Counted from the first letter of the stretch, positions 35,516-44,779 are shown. The stretch is DNA of 64,000 bases from Alistipes excrementigallinarum (GCA_019112825.1 DXIP01000018.1:124001-188000); one strand, 5' to 3'. Notes: generated by a model not told the origin, from the sequence alone. Program-made: numbers and translations.

Positions 35516-35840
35516 ACCCGTGCAAAAACGGTTCAGCAGGGGTATTATTCCTAAAAAAAACACGAACGGACGTACACCCGTTTTCGGTCACCACTACCCT
35601 ATTATGGCCCGATTCCGGCATTTCACCCACCCGACAACCGCCGGCAGCTTACACTTCGAAACCCTGCCCGGAGGGATGATTCCGACCGGCAGTGCAACCC
35701 GGCAGGAACCGGAGACGGGAAACGGAAACGGAGACGGAGAACGGACAGGATAGAGTGAATACGGCGAAGGCCACCCTGCCCGACGTCCGGGCACCGGCCC
35801 GCCCGAACCGAAGCGCGCGGACATGCTTCACACACCGGCA

Positions 35841-36008
35841 TAAAAAAGTCCCGACGTCCGGAGCGTATGGGGACATCCGACCGACACAAAATAGCCCCGA
35901 CGTCCGGAGCGTGCGGAACGTCTCCAAACCGACACGAAAAAGTTCCGACAGACAGGGCCCACGCTTCACTCCCGACACGAAAAAGCCCCGACGGTTTCCG
36001 TCGGGGCT
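35841..36008. repeat. Four degenerate ~46-bp units ending in a terminator
   Basis: Each unit has AAAAAG-like bases then CCCGAC. Two share CCCGACGTCCGGAGCGT exactly (35850-35866 and 35896-35912). Units start near 35842, 35887, 35936 and 35980. The last unit contains the terminator hairpin of rpsU. Confidence 0.6.
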
Positions 36009-36015
36009 CTTTTTT
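35979..36015 (-). terminator. Terminator of rpsU, possibly bidirectional
   Basis: AGCCCCGACGG (35984-35994) pairs with CCGTCGGGGCT (35998-36008). The minus strand has a T run from 35984-35980, and the plus strand has CTTTTTT after the stem, so it can work both ways. Confidence 0.85.
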
Positions 36016-36029
36016 CGGAAGCGAAGCGC

Positions 36030-36221
36030 CTACTCCTCGTTGCGGTAGGTGTGCTCCACGTAAATGGCGCGCTGCATCGCCTCACGCTTGGCCACCGAAG
36101 GCTTCGTGAAGTACTGGCGACGACGGAGCTCCTTCAGGACACCCGTACGCTCGTATTTACGCTTGAACTTCTTCAGGGCGCGCTCGATGTTCTCGCCCTC
36201 TTTTACCGGCATGATAATCAT
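36030..36221 (-). CDS. rpsU: 30S ribosomal protein bS21
   Basis: The 63-residue basic protein matches bS21 (PVKEGENIERALKKFKRKYERTGVLKELRRRQYFTKPS). bS21 sits on the 30S platform; in Bacteroidota it helps to hide the anti-Shine-Dalgarno end of 16S rRNA, which fits the lack of Shine-Dalgarno sites in this window. It is a single gene followed by a strong terminator. The helix-hairpin-helix protein gene ends 50 bases upstream. Confidence 0.96.
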   Translation of the reverse strand: MIIMPVKEGENIERALKKFKRKYERTGVLKELRRRQYFTKPSVAKREAMQRAIYVEHTYRNEE

Positions 36222-36271
36222 GGTATGTGTTGTTTTTTAAGTTTGCAAAAATTAAAATTGAGGTTGTCTTT

Positions 36272-37372
36272 TCATTGGAAGTAGCCCGGAGGAACCTCAC
36301 CTCCGAACGACGTCGAATCATCTTTCAGTTCCGTCTTCCGCACCCCGAATTGCAGGTAGGGAGCCAGCCGCGCTGCCTCCTCCCGGGTCAATATGTCGTC
36401 CTTTACCAACTCTTCGAGGGTACTCCAACCTCCTTTCAATTGTCTTGCCTTGAGCAGTTTCCGCAACGTGCGGGGTGCCATGTAGGGATGGCGTCCCAAC
36501 TCGTTCGGGGCTGCAAAGTTAATATCAATTTTTCGAATTTGAAAGCTATCGCAGCGAATTTGTTTCAAAATTCGCTCGTAATTGCGCTCCGTAACGCCCG
36601 GCACCTCGGCCAGTTGCTCGACCCGCACGAAGCCGCCCAGCCGTTCGCGGTAGCGCATGATGGCCGTCACGGTCTTCTCGCCGATGCCGACGACGCTCCG
36701 CAGCGCAGCCGAATCGGCGCTGTTGAGCTCGACGGGCTCCTCGAAGGGCGAGGGGCGCCGCTCCGCAAAGAGGACGTAGGGCTCCAGGGCGTCGGCCACC
36801 GAATCCGAGATGACGTAGCAGGCGCGCAGCTCCTCCATGTCGCGGATGCCGCTCGCATCGCGCCAGCGGATGAAGACCTGGGCCTGACGCCGCGACAGGG
36901 CCCCGATGGCCTGCAGATAGGCGGCGCTTACCGTGTCGACCAGGAAGGGCTCGGGAGCAATCGGCTGCGGCACAATCCGCTCGCGGCTGTACGAGCGGGG
37001 CGCGAGGGCGTACTTGCGGCCGATGCGGATGTAGGGCGCCAGACGGCGGTAGAGCGAATCCGAGAAGCCATAGCAGAGGGCCACATCCTCGGGAATGCGG
37101 AAAATCTTGCCCGAAGCGCGGTACTTGAGCAGGCTCACCGCCTCGTACTTCGAGAGCCCGAGGCTGCGCAGCTCGTCGTAGTCGGCCCGGTTGGGGTCGA
37201 ACGGGCGCAGACGGGCCGAGTCGACCCGCTCCTCGAACTCCCGTTCAAGCAGGTCGGCATCCTGCTGCGTCGTCCGTGGGCGGGCCAGCAGCAGGCCGAG
37301 GATGACCAGTCCGGCCAGCGGCAGAAAAATCGCCACGGCACGCACTTCGCGTTCCGAAAAGAGTGGCTTCAT
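36272..37372 (-). CDS. Helix-hairpin-helix (ComEA-like) membrane-anchored protein
   Basis: The 366-residue protein has one N-terminal membrane helix (about 14-34) and a predicted periplasmic part with several helix-hairpin-helix motifs. Visible ones are FDPNRADYDELRSLGLSKYEAVSLLKYR, then ELNSADSAALRSVVGIGEKTVTAIMRYRERLGGF and NELGRHPYMAPRTLRKLLKAR. ComEA proteins bind DNA during uptake, but Bacteroidota homologues often have several HhH motifs and unknown roles. I start at MKPLFSEREVR (37372), which gives a proper membrane anchor. A -7 box (37446-37439) lies 67 bases upstream. Confidence 0.8.
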   Translation of the reverse strand: MKPLFSEREVRAVAIFLPLAGLVILGLLLARPRTTQQDADLLEREFEERVDSARLRPFDPNRADYDELRSLGLSKYEAVSLLKYRASGKIFRIPEDVALCYGFSDSLYRRLAPYIRIGRKYALAPRSYSRERIVPQPIAPEPFLVDTVSAAYLQAIGALSRRQAQVFIRWRDASGIRDMEELRACYVISDSVADALEPYVLFAERRPSPFEEPVELNSADSAALRSVVGIGEKTVTAIMRYRERLGGFVRVEQLAEVPGVTERNYERILKQIRCDSFQIRKIDINFAAPNELGRHPYMAPRTLRKLLKARQLKGGWSTLEELVKDDILTREEAARLAPYLQFGVRKTELKDDSTSFGGEVPPGYFQ

Positions 37373-37438
37373 GGTTCGAAAGGATTTGCGCGCCGCCCCG
37401 CATATCACCGGAAACAACCCCTCGGCAGGCGCCTGTTA

Positions 37439-37446
37439 CAAAGATA
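37439..37446 (-). promoter_or_regulatory. -7 box of the helix-hairpin-helix gene
   Basis: TATCTTTG on the minus strand matches TAnnTTTG. The rest of the 344-base gap (37450-37650) is GC-rich and shows no gene. Confidence 0.5.
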
Positions 37447-37651
37447 ATACTTTTATTCGAATCTGCCCCGATGCAACGGCCGGCCGCAACATCTTTGGCC
37501 CGAAAACGAACACCCGGCGCGACCGCACCCTCACCTCCACACACCGCAGCCGGCCCCCCCTCCGCCCGCCGACCCGCGAGCGGAGGCGCAGCAAGACAAC
37601 AACCAGGACGCAGACCGCAAAAGGGGCGGCACCGTGCAAAGGCGGGTCGTA

Positions 37652-37684
37652 AAACGGAAGCGGGGAGGCCGCAGCCTCCCCGCT
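37652..37684 (-). terminator. Probable terminator of glnA
   Basis: GGGGAGGC and GCCTCCC pair (about 37663-37681) with a one-base bulge further out. The minus strand continues into TTTT (37655-37652). It lies 33 bases past the glnA stop. Confidence 0.6.
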
Positions 37685-37716
37685 TCGCTCAAAAACCTAA
37701 CTTCTCCAATGTACCG

Positions 37717-39894
37717 CTAACGCATGAAGAGCAGCTCGCGGTATTTCGGCAGGGGCCAAATCTGGTCGTCGACAATCTCCTCCAGCTTGTCGATATGGTA
37801 GCGAATCTGGTCGAAGAAGACCGCCACCGTATCGTGGTAGGCGATGGCCTTGGCACGCTGGTCCTCGATGGGGTTGGCGTGCTTGCGCGCCTCAATCATC
37901 TCGCCCGTCAGGCGCTGGATTTCAGCCGTGTGGCCCTGTATTTTCTTGATGAGTTCGATGTCGGCCGCAGCGTTGAGCCCCGGAATCTGCGCCATCTTGT
38001 AGACCTTGTCGAGCAGCATCGCCTCGTAGCGCGAAGCCGTCGGCACGATGTGGTTCATCGCCAGGTCACCCAGTACGCGGCCCTCAATCTGAATCTTCTT
38101 GGTATAGGTCTCCCACTTCACCTCGGTGCGGGCCTCGAGCTCGACCTTCGAGAAGACGCCCGTTGCGGCGAACATGTCGAGCGACGCCTGGTCCAGATAG
38201 CGGTCGAAGATGAGCGGCGTGGAGGTCTCGCAGTCCAGACCGCGGCGGGCCGCCTCGGCCTTCCACTCGTCCGAATAGCCGTTGCCGTCGAAGCGAATCG
38301 CCTGGCAGGCCTTAATCATCTGCTTGAGCACCTCGTAGATGGCCTTCTCCTTCTTCACGCCGGCCTCAATCTGGGCGTCGACGTTGCGCTTGAACTCCGT
38401 CAGCTCGTTGGCCATCGCTGTATTGAGCACAATCATCGCCTCGGCGCAGTTGTCCGACGAACCCACGGCGCGGAACTCGAAGCGGTTGCCCGTGAAGGCG
38501 AAGGGCGAGGTGCGGTTGCGGTCCGTATTGTCGAGCAGCAGAGTCGGGATGTGCGAGATGCCGCTCATCTTGAAGACGCTCTTCGCGTCGAAGCGAATCG
38601 CATCGTCGCCGCTCGAGGCTGCCAGCTTGTCCAGCACGGCTGAGACCTGCGAACCGAGGAAGGTCGAGATGATGGCCGGGGGTGCCTCGTTGGCGCCCAG
38701 ACGATGGGCGTTGGTGGCGCTCATGATGGAGGCCTTGAGCAGACCGTTGTGCTTGTAGACCGCCGAGATGGCATTGACCAGGAAGGTGATGAACTGCAGG
38801 TTCTCACCGGCCGTCTTGCCCGGACCGAGCAGATTGACGCCCGTATCGGTGCCCAGCGACCAGTTGTTGTGCTTGCCCGAGCCGTTGATGCCCTTGAAGG
38901 GCTTCTCGTGGAGCAGCACGCGGAACTGGTGGCGGCGCGCAATCTTGTCCATGATGGTCATCAGCAGCTGGTTGTGGTCGTTGGCAAGGTTGACCTCCTC
39001 GTAGACCGGAGCCAGCTCGAACTGATTGGGAGCCACCTCGTTGTGGCGCGTCTTGACCGGAATGCCCAGCTTCAGGCACTCATACTCGAGGTCCTTCATG
39101 AAGGCCATCACACGCGTCGGAATCGCACCGAAATAGTGGTCCTCCAGCTGCTGGTTCTTGGCCGACTCGTGACCCATGAGCGTACGCCCCGTGAGCATCA
39201 GGTCGGGACGTGCGGCCCAGAGACTCTCGTCAACGAGGAAATACTCCTGCTCCCAGCCCAGATAGGAGAAGACCTTCGAAACATTCTTGTCGAAGTAGTG
39301 GCAGACCTCCGTGGCAGCGGCATCAACCGCCGAAAGGGCCCGCAGCAGGGGCACCTTGTAGTCGAGCGCCTCGCCCGTATAGGCGATGAAGACGGTCGGG
39401 ATGCAGAGCGTCGTGTCGACGATGAAGGCCGGCGACGAGGGGTCCCACGCCGAATAGCCGCGCGCCTCGAAGGTGTTGCGGATGCCGCCGTTGGGGAACG
39501 ACGAGGCGTCGGGCTCCTGCTGTACGAGCAGCTTGCCCGAGAACTCCTCCAGCACGCCGCCCATTCCGTCGGGCTCGGCGAAGGCATCGTGCTTCTCGGC
39601 CGTACCGCCCGTCAGCGGCTGGAACCAGTGCGTATAGTGGTCGGCACCATGCTCAAGCGCCCACTGACGCATGCCGGCGGCGATGCTGTCGGCCACGTCG
39701 CGCGTGAGCGGCGTACCGTTCTCCATCGTATCGAGCAGCGCTGCGTAGGTCTTCTTGTCAAGGTACTTGCGCATGGCAGCGCGTCCGAATACCTTCTCTC
39801 CGAAATAATCCGAAGGACGTCCCTCGGGAGCCTTCACTTCAACGGCCGTGTGGTTGATTGCCGCATCGACCATCTTGAATCTGAGTTGAGACAT
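37717..39894 (-). CDS. glnN: Glutamine synthetase type III
   Basis: The 725-residue enzyme makes glutamine from glutamate, ammonia and ATP. Its length and order are those of the GSIII group: the N-terminal FGEKVFGRAAMRKYL, HYTHWFQPLTGGTAEKHD, then the catalytic region with KTRHNEVAPNQFELAP and NNWSLGTDTGVNL, and a long helical C-terminus. GSIII is the usual form in Bacteroidota. It is a single gene between two divergent promoters, with mutA on the other side of a 414-base AT-rich region. Confidence 0.94.
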   Translation of the reverse strand: MSQLRFKMVDAAINHTAVEVKAPEGRPSDYFGEKVFGRAAMRKYLDKKTYAALLDTMENGTPLTRDVADSIAAGMRQWALEHGADHYTHWFQPLTGGTAEKHDAFAEPDGMGGVLEEFSGKLLVQQEPDASSFPNGGIRNTFEARGYSAWDPSSPAFIVDTTLCIPTVFIAYTGEALDYKVPLLRALSAVDAAATEVCHYFDKNVSKVFSYLGWEQEYFLVDESLWAARPDLMLTGRTLMGHESAKNQQLEDHYFGAIPTRVMAFMKDLEYECLKLGIPVKTRHNEVAPNQFELAPVYEEVNLANDHNQLLMTIMDKIARRHQFRVLLHEKPFKGINGSGKHNNWSLGTDTGVNLLGPGKTAGENLQFITFLVNAISAVYKHNGLLKASIMSATNAHRLGANEAPPAIISTFLGSQVSAVLDKLAASSGDDAIRFDAKSVFKMSGISHIPTLLLDNTDRNRTSPFAFTGNRFEFRAVGSSDNCAEAMIVLNTAMANELTEFKRNVDAQIEAGVKKEKAIYEVLKQMIKACQAIRFDGNGYSDEWKAEAARRGLDCETSTPLIFDRYLDQASLDMFAATGVFSKVELEARTEVKWETYTKKIQIEGRVLGDLAMNHIVPTASRYEAMLLDKVYKMAQIPGLNAAADIELIKKIQGHTAEIQRLTGEMIEARKHANPIEDQRAKAIAYHDTVAVFFDQIRYHIDKLEEIVDDQIWPLPKYRELLFMR

Positions 39895-39935
39895 AATCTG
39901 GATGGGGGATGAATTGTCGTTTTATCTTTCGAGTG

Positions 39936-39943
39936 CAAAGGTA
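39936..39943 (-). promoter_or_regulatory. -7 box of the glnA promoter
   Basis: TACCTTTG on the minus strand matches TAnnTTTG, 41 bases before the start at 39894. Confidence 0.55.
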
Positions 39944-39949
39944 AAAAAA

Positions 39950-40230
39950 TAAACGCTGTCGTTGTTTTGCAAAAATCGCATTTTTTCGAAAAGCACCTCA
40001 TTTTTTCGCGATTTTCCGAAAAACAGACCCTGTTTTCAGGCAGACACCCCGTTTTTCAGAGCCATTTTCCGGAAAACAGCATCATTTTTCATCGCACATA
40101 CGCAAAATCGCCTGTTTTTGATTTTTCTCGATTTTATTCCTATATCATACTAATTTTATCCTAAATAACCGAACAAGTCACCGGCAGGCCTAAAAACTGC
40201 ATCCGGGGTATTGTTATTTTCCTAACGATT
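39950..40230. other. AT-rich divergent intergenic region between glnA and mutA
   Basis: About 280 bases much richer in A and T than the surroundings. It has repeated runs CATTTTTTCG, CCGTTTTTCAG, CATTTTCCGG and CATTTTTCATC and a TTTTCCGGAAAA palindrome. No gene was recognised. It may be a site for a nucleoid protein or an upstream element for both strong genes. Confidence 0.4.
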
Positions 40231-40231
40231 T

Positions 40232-40265
40232 TTTGCTTCATTCTCCCGAATATTTTATACCTTTA
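40232..40265 (+). promoter_or_regulatory. Promoter of mutA-mutB
   Basis: TTTG (40232-40235), 22 bases, then TACCTTTA (40258-40265), one base off TAnnTTTG. The start is 43 bases downstream at 40309. Confidence 0.5.
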
Positions 40266-40308
40266 CGTGCAATTTTGGACAACACTTATACTAATCTCTA
40301 ATATAGTT

Positions 40309-42159
40309 ATGGCAAATACCCAACGTGAAAAGCTGTTCACCGAATTCCCTCCGGTCCCGACCGAGAAGTGGGAAGAGGTGATTAAGGCCGACCTGAAAGG
40401 TGCTGACTACGAGCGCAAACTCGTATGGAGAACCGGCGAGGGATTCAATGTCCGTCCCTACTACCGGGCCGAAAATCTCGAAGGTCTCCGGTTCCTGGGC
40501 TCCCAGCCCGGAGAGTTCCCTTATGTAAGAGGCACGCGCGCGAACAACCACTGGCATGTACACCAGACCATCCGCGTGGAGTGCCCCAAGGCTGCCAACG
40601 AAGAGGCGCTCAAGCTCCTCAACGCAGGCGTCGATGCACTCGGACTCTGCATCGCTTCGGAGAACTTCTCCGCCGCCGACCTCGACACGCTGCTGGCCGG
40701 TATCCACATCCCGGCCATCGAGCTGACCTTCTGCGGCGAGCATCCCGCTGCCGTAGCCGAACTCTTCCTCGCAAAGGTCGAGAAGGAGGGCATCGCCAAG
40801 GAGGATGTACACGCCAACTTCTGCATCGACCCGCTGGTCAAGGGCCTCACCTCGAAGGGTGACTTCTGCTCGGAGAACGGTGCCAAGTGCTTCGCACGCA
40901 TCGCCGAGCTGGTCAAGAAGACCAAGGAGTACAAGCACATCCGCGTGGTAACCGTCTCGGGCCATATCTTCAGCAACGCCGGCTCGACCATCGTCGAGGA
41001 GCTCGCCTTCACGCTCTCGGCCGGTCACGACTATCTGGTGCGTCTGATGGACGCCGGTCTGAGCGTCGACGAGGCTGCCCGCAAGCTCCGCTTCTCGATG
41101 GCCGTCACCTCGAACTACTTCATGGAGATGGCCAAGTTCCGCGCCGCCCGCATGCTCTGGGCCAACATCGTCAAGGCATACAACCCCGAGAAGGATTGCG
41201 CCTGCAAGATGTACACCCACGCCGTAACCTCGACCTGGAACCAGACCGTATACGACCCCTATGTGAACATGCTCCGCGGCACGACCGAGGCCATGTCGGC
41301 CTCCATCGCCGGCATCCACTCGCTGGAGGTGACGCCGTTCGACGCATCGTTCGAGGCTCCGACCGAATTCTCGAAGCGCATCGCCCGCAACGTCGAGCTG
41401 CTGCTCAAGCACGAGGCTCACTTCGACCAGGTGGTTGACCCGGCCGGCGGTTCGTACTACATCGAGAACCTCACCCAGTCGATTGCCAACGAGGCCTGGA
41501 AGCTCTTCCTCGAGATTGAGGAGAAGGGCGGCTACACGGAGGCCTACAAGTCGGGCTTCATCGTAGAGCGCGTCAAGGCTTCGGCTGCAGCCAAGGACAA
41601 GAACATCGCCACGCGCCGTCAGATTCTGCTGGGCGCCAACCAGTACCCCAACTTCACGGAGAAGGCCGGCGAGGAGATTAAGCAGGAGTGCGTAACGCGT
41701 CCCGAGAGCGAGGGCAACACGCTGAAGCCCTACCGCGGCGCCATGGCATTCGAGGCCATGCGTCTGCACGTGGACCGCAGCGGCAAGGAGCCCAAGGCAT
41801 TCATGCTCACCTGCGGCAGTCTGGCAATGGCCCGTGCACGCGCCCAGTTCTCGTGCAACTTCTTCGCCTGCGCCGGCATCCGCGTCATCGACAACACCTT
41901 CTTCAAGTCGGTTGAGGAGGGCGTCGAGGCCGCACTCGCATCGAAGGCCGAAATCGTCGTTGTCTGCGCATCGGACGACGACTACGCAACGGTCGCTCCG
42001 AAGGTCAAGGAGCTGCTCGGCGGCAAGGCCATCCTCGTTGTGGCCGGTGCACCCGCCTGCACGCCCGAACTCGAGGCACAGGGCATCACCAACTTCATCA
42101 ACGTGAAGTCGAACGTGCTCGAGACACTGAAGTTCTACCTTAAAGAGATGGGAATCTAA
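40309..42159 (+). CDS. mutA: Methylmalonyl-CoA mutase small subunit
   Basis: The 616-residue protein is the beta (small) subunit of the heterodimeric B12-dependent mutase, which interconverts succinyl-CoA and methylmalonyl-CoA in the succinate-propionate route. It has the N-terminal mutase barrel (TEFPPVPTEKWEEVIKADLKG, then FDQVVDPAGGSYYIENLTQSI) and a C-terminal Rossmann part (VVCASDDDYATVAPKVKELLG). The C-terminal part lacks the DxHxxG motif, so B12 is held by MutB. I start at MANTQREKLF (40309), not at 40267. mutB follows after 2 bases. Confidence 0.94.
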   Translation: MANTQREKLFTEFPPVPTEKWEEVIKADLKGADYERKLVWRTGEGFNVRPYYRAENLEGLRFLGSQPGEFPYVRGTRANNHWHVHQTIRVECPKAANEEALKLLNAGVDALGLCIASENFSAADLDTLLAGIHIPAIELTFCGEHPAAVAELFLAKVEKEGIAKEDVHANFCIDPLVKGLTSKGDFCSENGAKCFARIAELVKKTKEYKHIRVVTVSGHIFSNAGSTIVEELAFTLSAGHDYLVRLMDAGLSVDEAARKLRFSMAVTSNYFMEMAKFRAARMLWANIVKAYNPEKDCACKMYTHAVTSTWNQTVYDPYVNMLRGTTEAMSASIAGIHSLEVTPFDASFEAPTEFSKRIARNVELLLKHEAHFDQVVDPAGGSYYIENLTQSIANEAWKLFLEIEEKGGYTEAYKSGFIVERVKASAAAKDKNIATRRQILLGANQYPNFTEKAGEEIKQECVTRPESEGNTLKPYRGAMAFEAMRLHVDRSGKEPKAFMLTCGSLAMARARAQFSCNFFACAGIRVIDNTFFKSVEEGVEAALASKAEIVVVCASDDDYATVAPKVKELLGGKAILVVAGAPACTPELEAQGITNFINVKSNVLETLKFYLKEMGI

Positions 42160-42161
42160 TC

Positions 42162-44300
42162 ATGAGAGCTAAATTTTCAGAATTAAAATACGAAGGCGGT
42201 CAGCAGAAGAGCTGCTGCGCCTCGAAGGGCTGCGGACAGGTGGAGCCGTGGCTGACGGCCGAGCGCATTCCCGTCAAGGGAACCTATACGGCCGAAGACC
42301 TCGAAGGCATGGAGCACCTGAACTATGCGGCAGGTATCGCCCCCTTCCTGCGCGGTCCCTACTCGACGATGTATGTGATGCGTCCGTGGACCATCCGCCA
42401 GTATGCCGGTTTCTCGACCGCCGAGGAGTCCAACGCCTTCTATCGCCGCAACCTGGCGGCCGGTCAGAAGGGTCTGTCGGTGGCTTTCGACCTGGCTACG
42501 CACCGCGGCTACGACGCCGACCATCCGCGTGTGGTTGGTGACGTGGGCAAGGCCGGTGTGTCGATTTGCTCGGTCGAGGACATGAAGGTGCTCTTCAACG
42601 GCATTCCGCTCGACAAGATGTCGGTTTCGATGACCATGAACGGCGCCGTGCTGCCCATTCTGGCCTTCTACATCGTCACCGGTCTGGAGCAGGGCTGCAC
42701 GCTCGACCAGCTTTCGGGTACGATTCAGAACGACATCCTCAAGGAGTTCATGGTGCGCAACACCTATATCTACCCGCCCGAGTTCTCGATGCGCATCATC
42801 GCCGACATCTTCGAGTACACCTCGAAGAACATGCCCAAGTTCAACTCGATTTCGATTTCGGGTTACCACATGCAGGAGGCAGGCGCAACGGCCGACATCG
42901 AGCTGGCCTACACGCTGGCCGACGGTCTGGAGTACCTGCGCGCAGGTATCAACGCCGGCATGTCGATTGACGCCTTCGCACCGCGTCTGTCGTTCTTCTG
43001 GGCCATCGGCATGAACCACTTCATGGAGATTGCCAAGATGCGTGCCGCACGTATGCTGTGGGCCAAGATTGTCAAGCAGTTCGACCCGAAGAACCCCAAG
43101 TCGCTGGCACTGCGTACCCACTCGCAGACCTCGGGCTGGTCGCTTACGGAGCAGGACCCCTTCAACAACGTTGCACGTACGGCCATCGAGGCCATGGGCG
43201 CCGCTCTGGGCCACACCCAGTCGCTGCACACCAACGCATTGGACGAGGCCATCGCGCTGCCGACCGACTTCTCGGCACGTATCGCCCGCAACACCCAGAT
43301 TTACATCCAGGAGGAGACCAGCATCTGCCGCGAAATCGACCCGTGGGCCGGTTCGTACTATGTCGAGACCCTCACCAACGAGATTGCACACAAGGCCTGG
43401 GAGCACATCCAGGAGGTCGAGAAGCTGGGCGGTATGGCCAAGGCCATCGAGACCGGTATTCCGAAGATGCGTATCGAGGAGGCTGCCGCACGCAAGCAGG
43501 CTCACATCGACTCGGGCGCCGAGAAGATTATCGGCGTGAACGAGTACCGGCTTGAGAAGGAGGCCCCGATTGACATCCTAGCCGTCGACAACACCGCCGT
43601 ACGCGAGAGCCAGATCAAGCGTCTGAAGGAGCTGCGCGCAACGCGCGACAACGAGGCCGTGAAGAAGGCTCTGGCCGCCATCACCGAGTGCGTGAAGACC
43701 AAGAAGGGCAACCTGCTCGAGCTGGCCGTCGAGGCAGCCAAGGTGCGCGCTACGCTGGGTGAGATTTCCGACGCCTGCGAGGTAGTCGTAGGCCGCTACA
43801 AGGCAGTTATTCGTTCCATCTCGGGTGTATACTCTTCAGAAGTGAAAAACGACAAGTCTTTCGAGCGCGCCAAGGAGCTGTGCGCCGAGTTCGCCAAGAA
43901 GGAGGGCCGTCAGCCGCGCATCATGATTGCCAAGATGGGTCAGGACGGTCACGACCGTGGTGCCAAGGTGGTTGCCACGGGTTATGCCGACATCGGCTTC
44001 GACGTCGACATGGGTCCGCTCTTCCAGACTCCGGAGGAGGCCGCCAAGCAGGCCGTCGAGAACGACGTTCACGTAGTGGGCGTATCGTCGCTGGCCGCAG
44101 GTCACCTCACGCTGGTTCCGCAGCTGATTGCCGAGCTAAAGAAGCTGGGCCGCGAGGATATCATCGTGATTGTGGGAGGCGTTATTCCTCACCAGGATTA
44201 CGACGAGCTCTATCGCGACGGTGCCGCCGCCATCTTCGGCCCCGGTACGCCGATTGCCACGGCAGCCATCAAGATGCTTGAGATTCTGCTCGCCGAGTAA
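42162..44300 (+). CDS. mutB: Methylmalonyl-CoA mutase large subunit
   Basis: The 712-residue catalytic subunit has the substrate-binding barrel (AAGIAPFLRGPYSTMY, QKGLSVAFDLATHRGYD, EQDPFNNV) and a C-terminal B12 domain with the DxHxxG motif in GQDGHDRGAKVVATGYADI near residue 595, where the histidine coordinates cobalt. It is the expected partner of mutA and is followed by a strong terminator (44321-44355). The accessory GTPase meaB and methylmalonyl-CoA epimerase are not in the window. Confidence 0.97.
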   Translation: MRAKFSELKYEGGQQKSCCASKGCGQVEPWLTAERIPVKGTYTAEDLEGMEHLNYAAGIAPFLRGPYSTMYVMRPWTIRQYAGFSTAEESNAFYRRNLAAGQKGLSVAFDLATHRGYDADHPRVVGDVGKAGVSICSVEDMKVLFNGIPLDKMSVSMTMNGAVLPILAFYIVTGLEQGCTLDQLSGTIQNDILKEFMVRNTYIYPPEFSMRIIADIFEYTSKNMPKFNSISISGYHMQEAGATADIELAYTLADGLEYLRAGINAGMSIDAFAPRLSFFWAIGMNHFMEIAKMRAARMLWAKIVKQFDPKNPKSLALRTHSQTSGWSLTEQDPFNNVARTAIEAMGAALGHTQSLHTNALDEAIALPTDFSARIARNTQIYIQEETSICREIDPWAGSYYVETLTNEIAHKAWEHIQEVEKLGGMAKAIETGIPKMRIEEAAARKQAHIDSGAEKIIGVNEYRLEKEAPIDILAVDNTAVRESQIKRLKELRATRDNEAVKKALAAITECVKTKKGNLLELAVEAAKVRATLGEISDACEVVVGRYKAVIRSISGVYSSEVKNDKSFERAKELCAEFAKKEGRQPRIMIAKMGQDGHDRGAKVVATGYADIGFDVDMGPLFQTPEEAAKQAVENDVHVVGVSSLAAGHLTLVPQLIAELKKLGREDIIVIVGGVIPHQDYDELYRDGAAAIFGPGTPIATAAIKMLEILLAE

Positions 44301-44320
44301 CCGAAGCGACGCATGTACGA

Positions 44321-44355
44321 AATACCCGCCGGATGCATCCGGCGGGTATTTTTTT
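44321..44355 (+). terminator. Terminator of mutA-mutB
   Basis: A self-complementary hairpin with arms AATACCCGCCGGA and TCCGGCGGGTATT (44321-44350), followed by TTTTT. Confidence 0.9.
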
Positions 44356-44391
44356 GTCCCGGCCCCGCTCCTCGGAGGGGAAAGGGGCGAC

Positions 44392-44557
44392 TGCCCCTCC
44401 GAGGCAAAAGCGACTGCCCCATCGGAGTAAAAGCACTACCCTACCCAGGCAAAGGCGACTGCCCCACCGGGGTAAAGCACTACCCTACCAAGGTAAAACG
44501 AATGCCCCATCGGGGCAAAACCGACTACCCTGCCAAGGCAATTGCCCAACCGTTGCC
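44392..44557. repeat. Array of seven short dyads, period 21-23 bp
   Basis: Seven 15-base cores start at 44392, 44415, 44437, 44460, 44481, 44503 and 44526; a degenerate eighth is near 44543. Two core types alternate in most of the array: type A like TGCCCCATCGGGGCA and type B like TACCCTACCAAGGTA. The linkers are 6-8 bases, starting with As. Each core can fold into a small hairpin. The array lies after the mutB terminator and before the terminator of the alcohol dehydrogenase gene, in a 479-base gap without a credible gene. Confidence 0.72.
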
Positions 44558-44576
44558 GGCACGGAATGCCCCGCAC

Positions 44577-44617
44577 AAAAAAGGCGAAGCCGGGTCCATT
44601 GATGGACCCGGCTTCGC
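44577..44617 (-). terminator. Terminator of the alcohol dehydrogenase gene
   Basis: GCGAAGCCGGGTCCAT (44584-44599) pairs perfectly with 44602-44617 around two bases. The minus strand then has TTTTTT (44582-44577). Confidence 0.85.
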
Positions 44618-44779
44618 TGCGTTGATATCCGAAGCGGTGATGTGCCCGTCCCGGAAAACCCGACCGACCCTGCCGGCTCGGCTCGATTCGGCAGAATCGG
44701 CTGACCAGCCCGGTTGAGTCGGGAGCGGTTAGTCGGTTCAGCCTGTGCGGCCGGTTCGGTCGGTTCGGCCAATTTTCCC

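Noticed and set aside
35361..35753. 130-residue frame in the AT-rich region before the ten-gene cluster
   Set aside because: Composition follows the AT-rich then purine-rich DNA; no start context or homology-like motif.
44392..44557. CRISPR array
   Set aside because: No equal-length unique spacers, cores are only 15 bases and vary, and no cas genes are near.
44313..44717. Open frames across the dyad array
   Set aside because: The 21-23-bp repeat does not keep the frame, and the frames cross two terminators.
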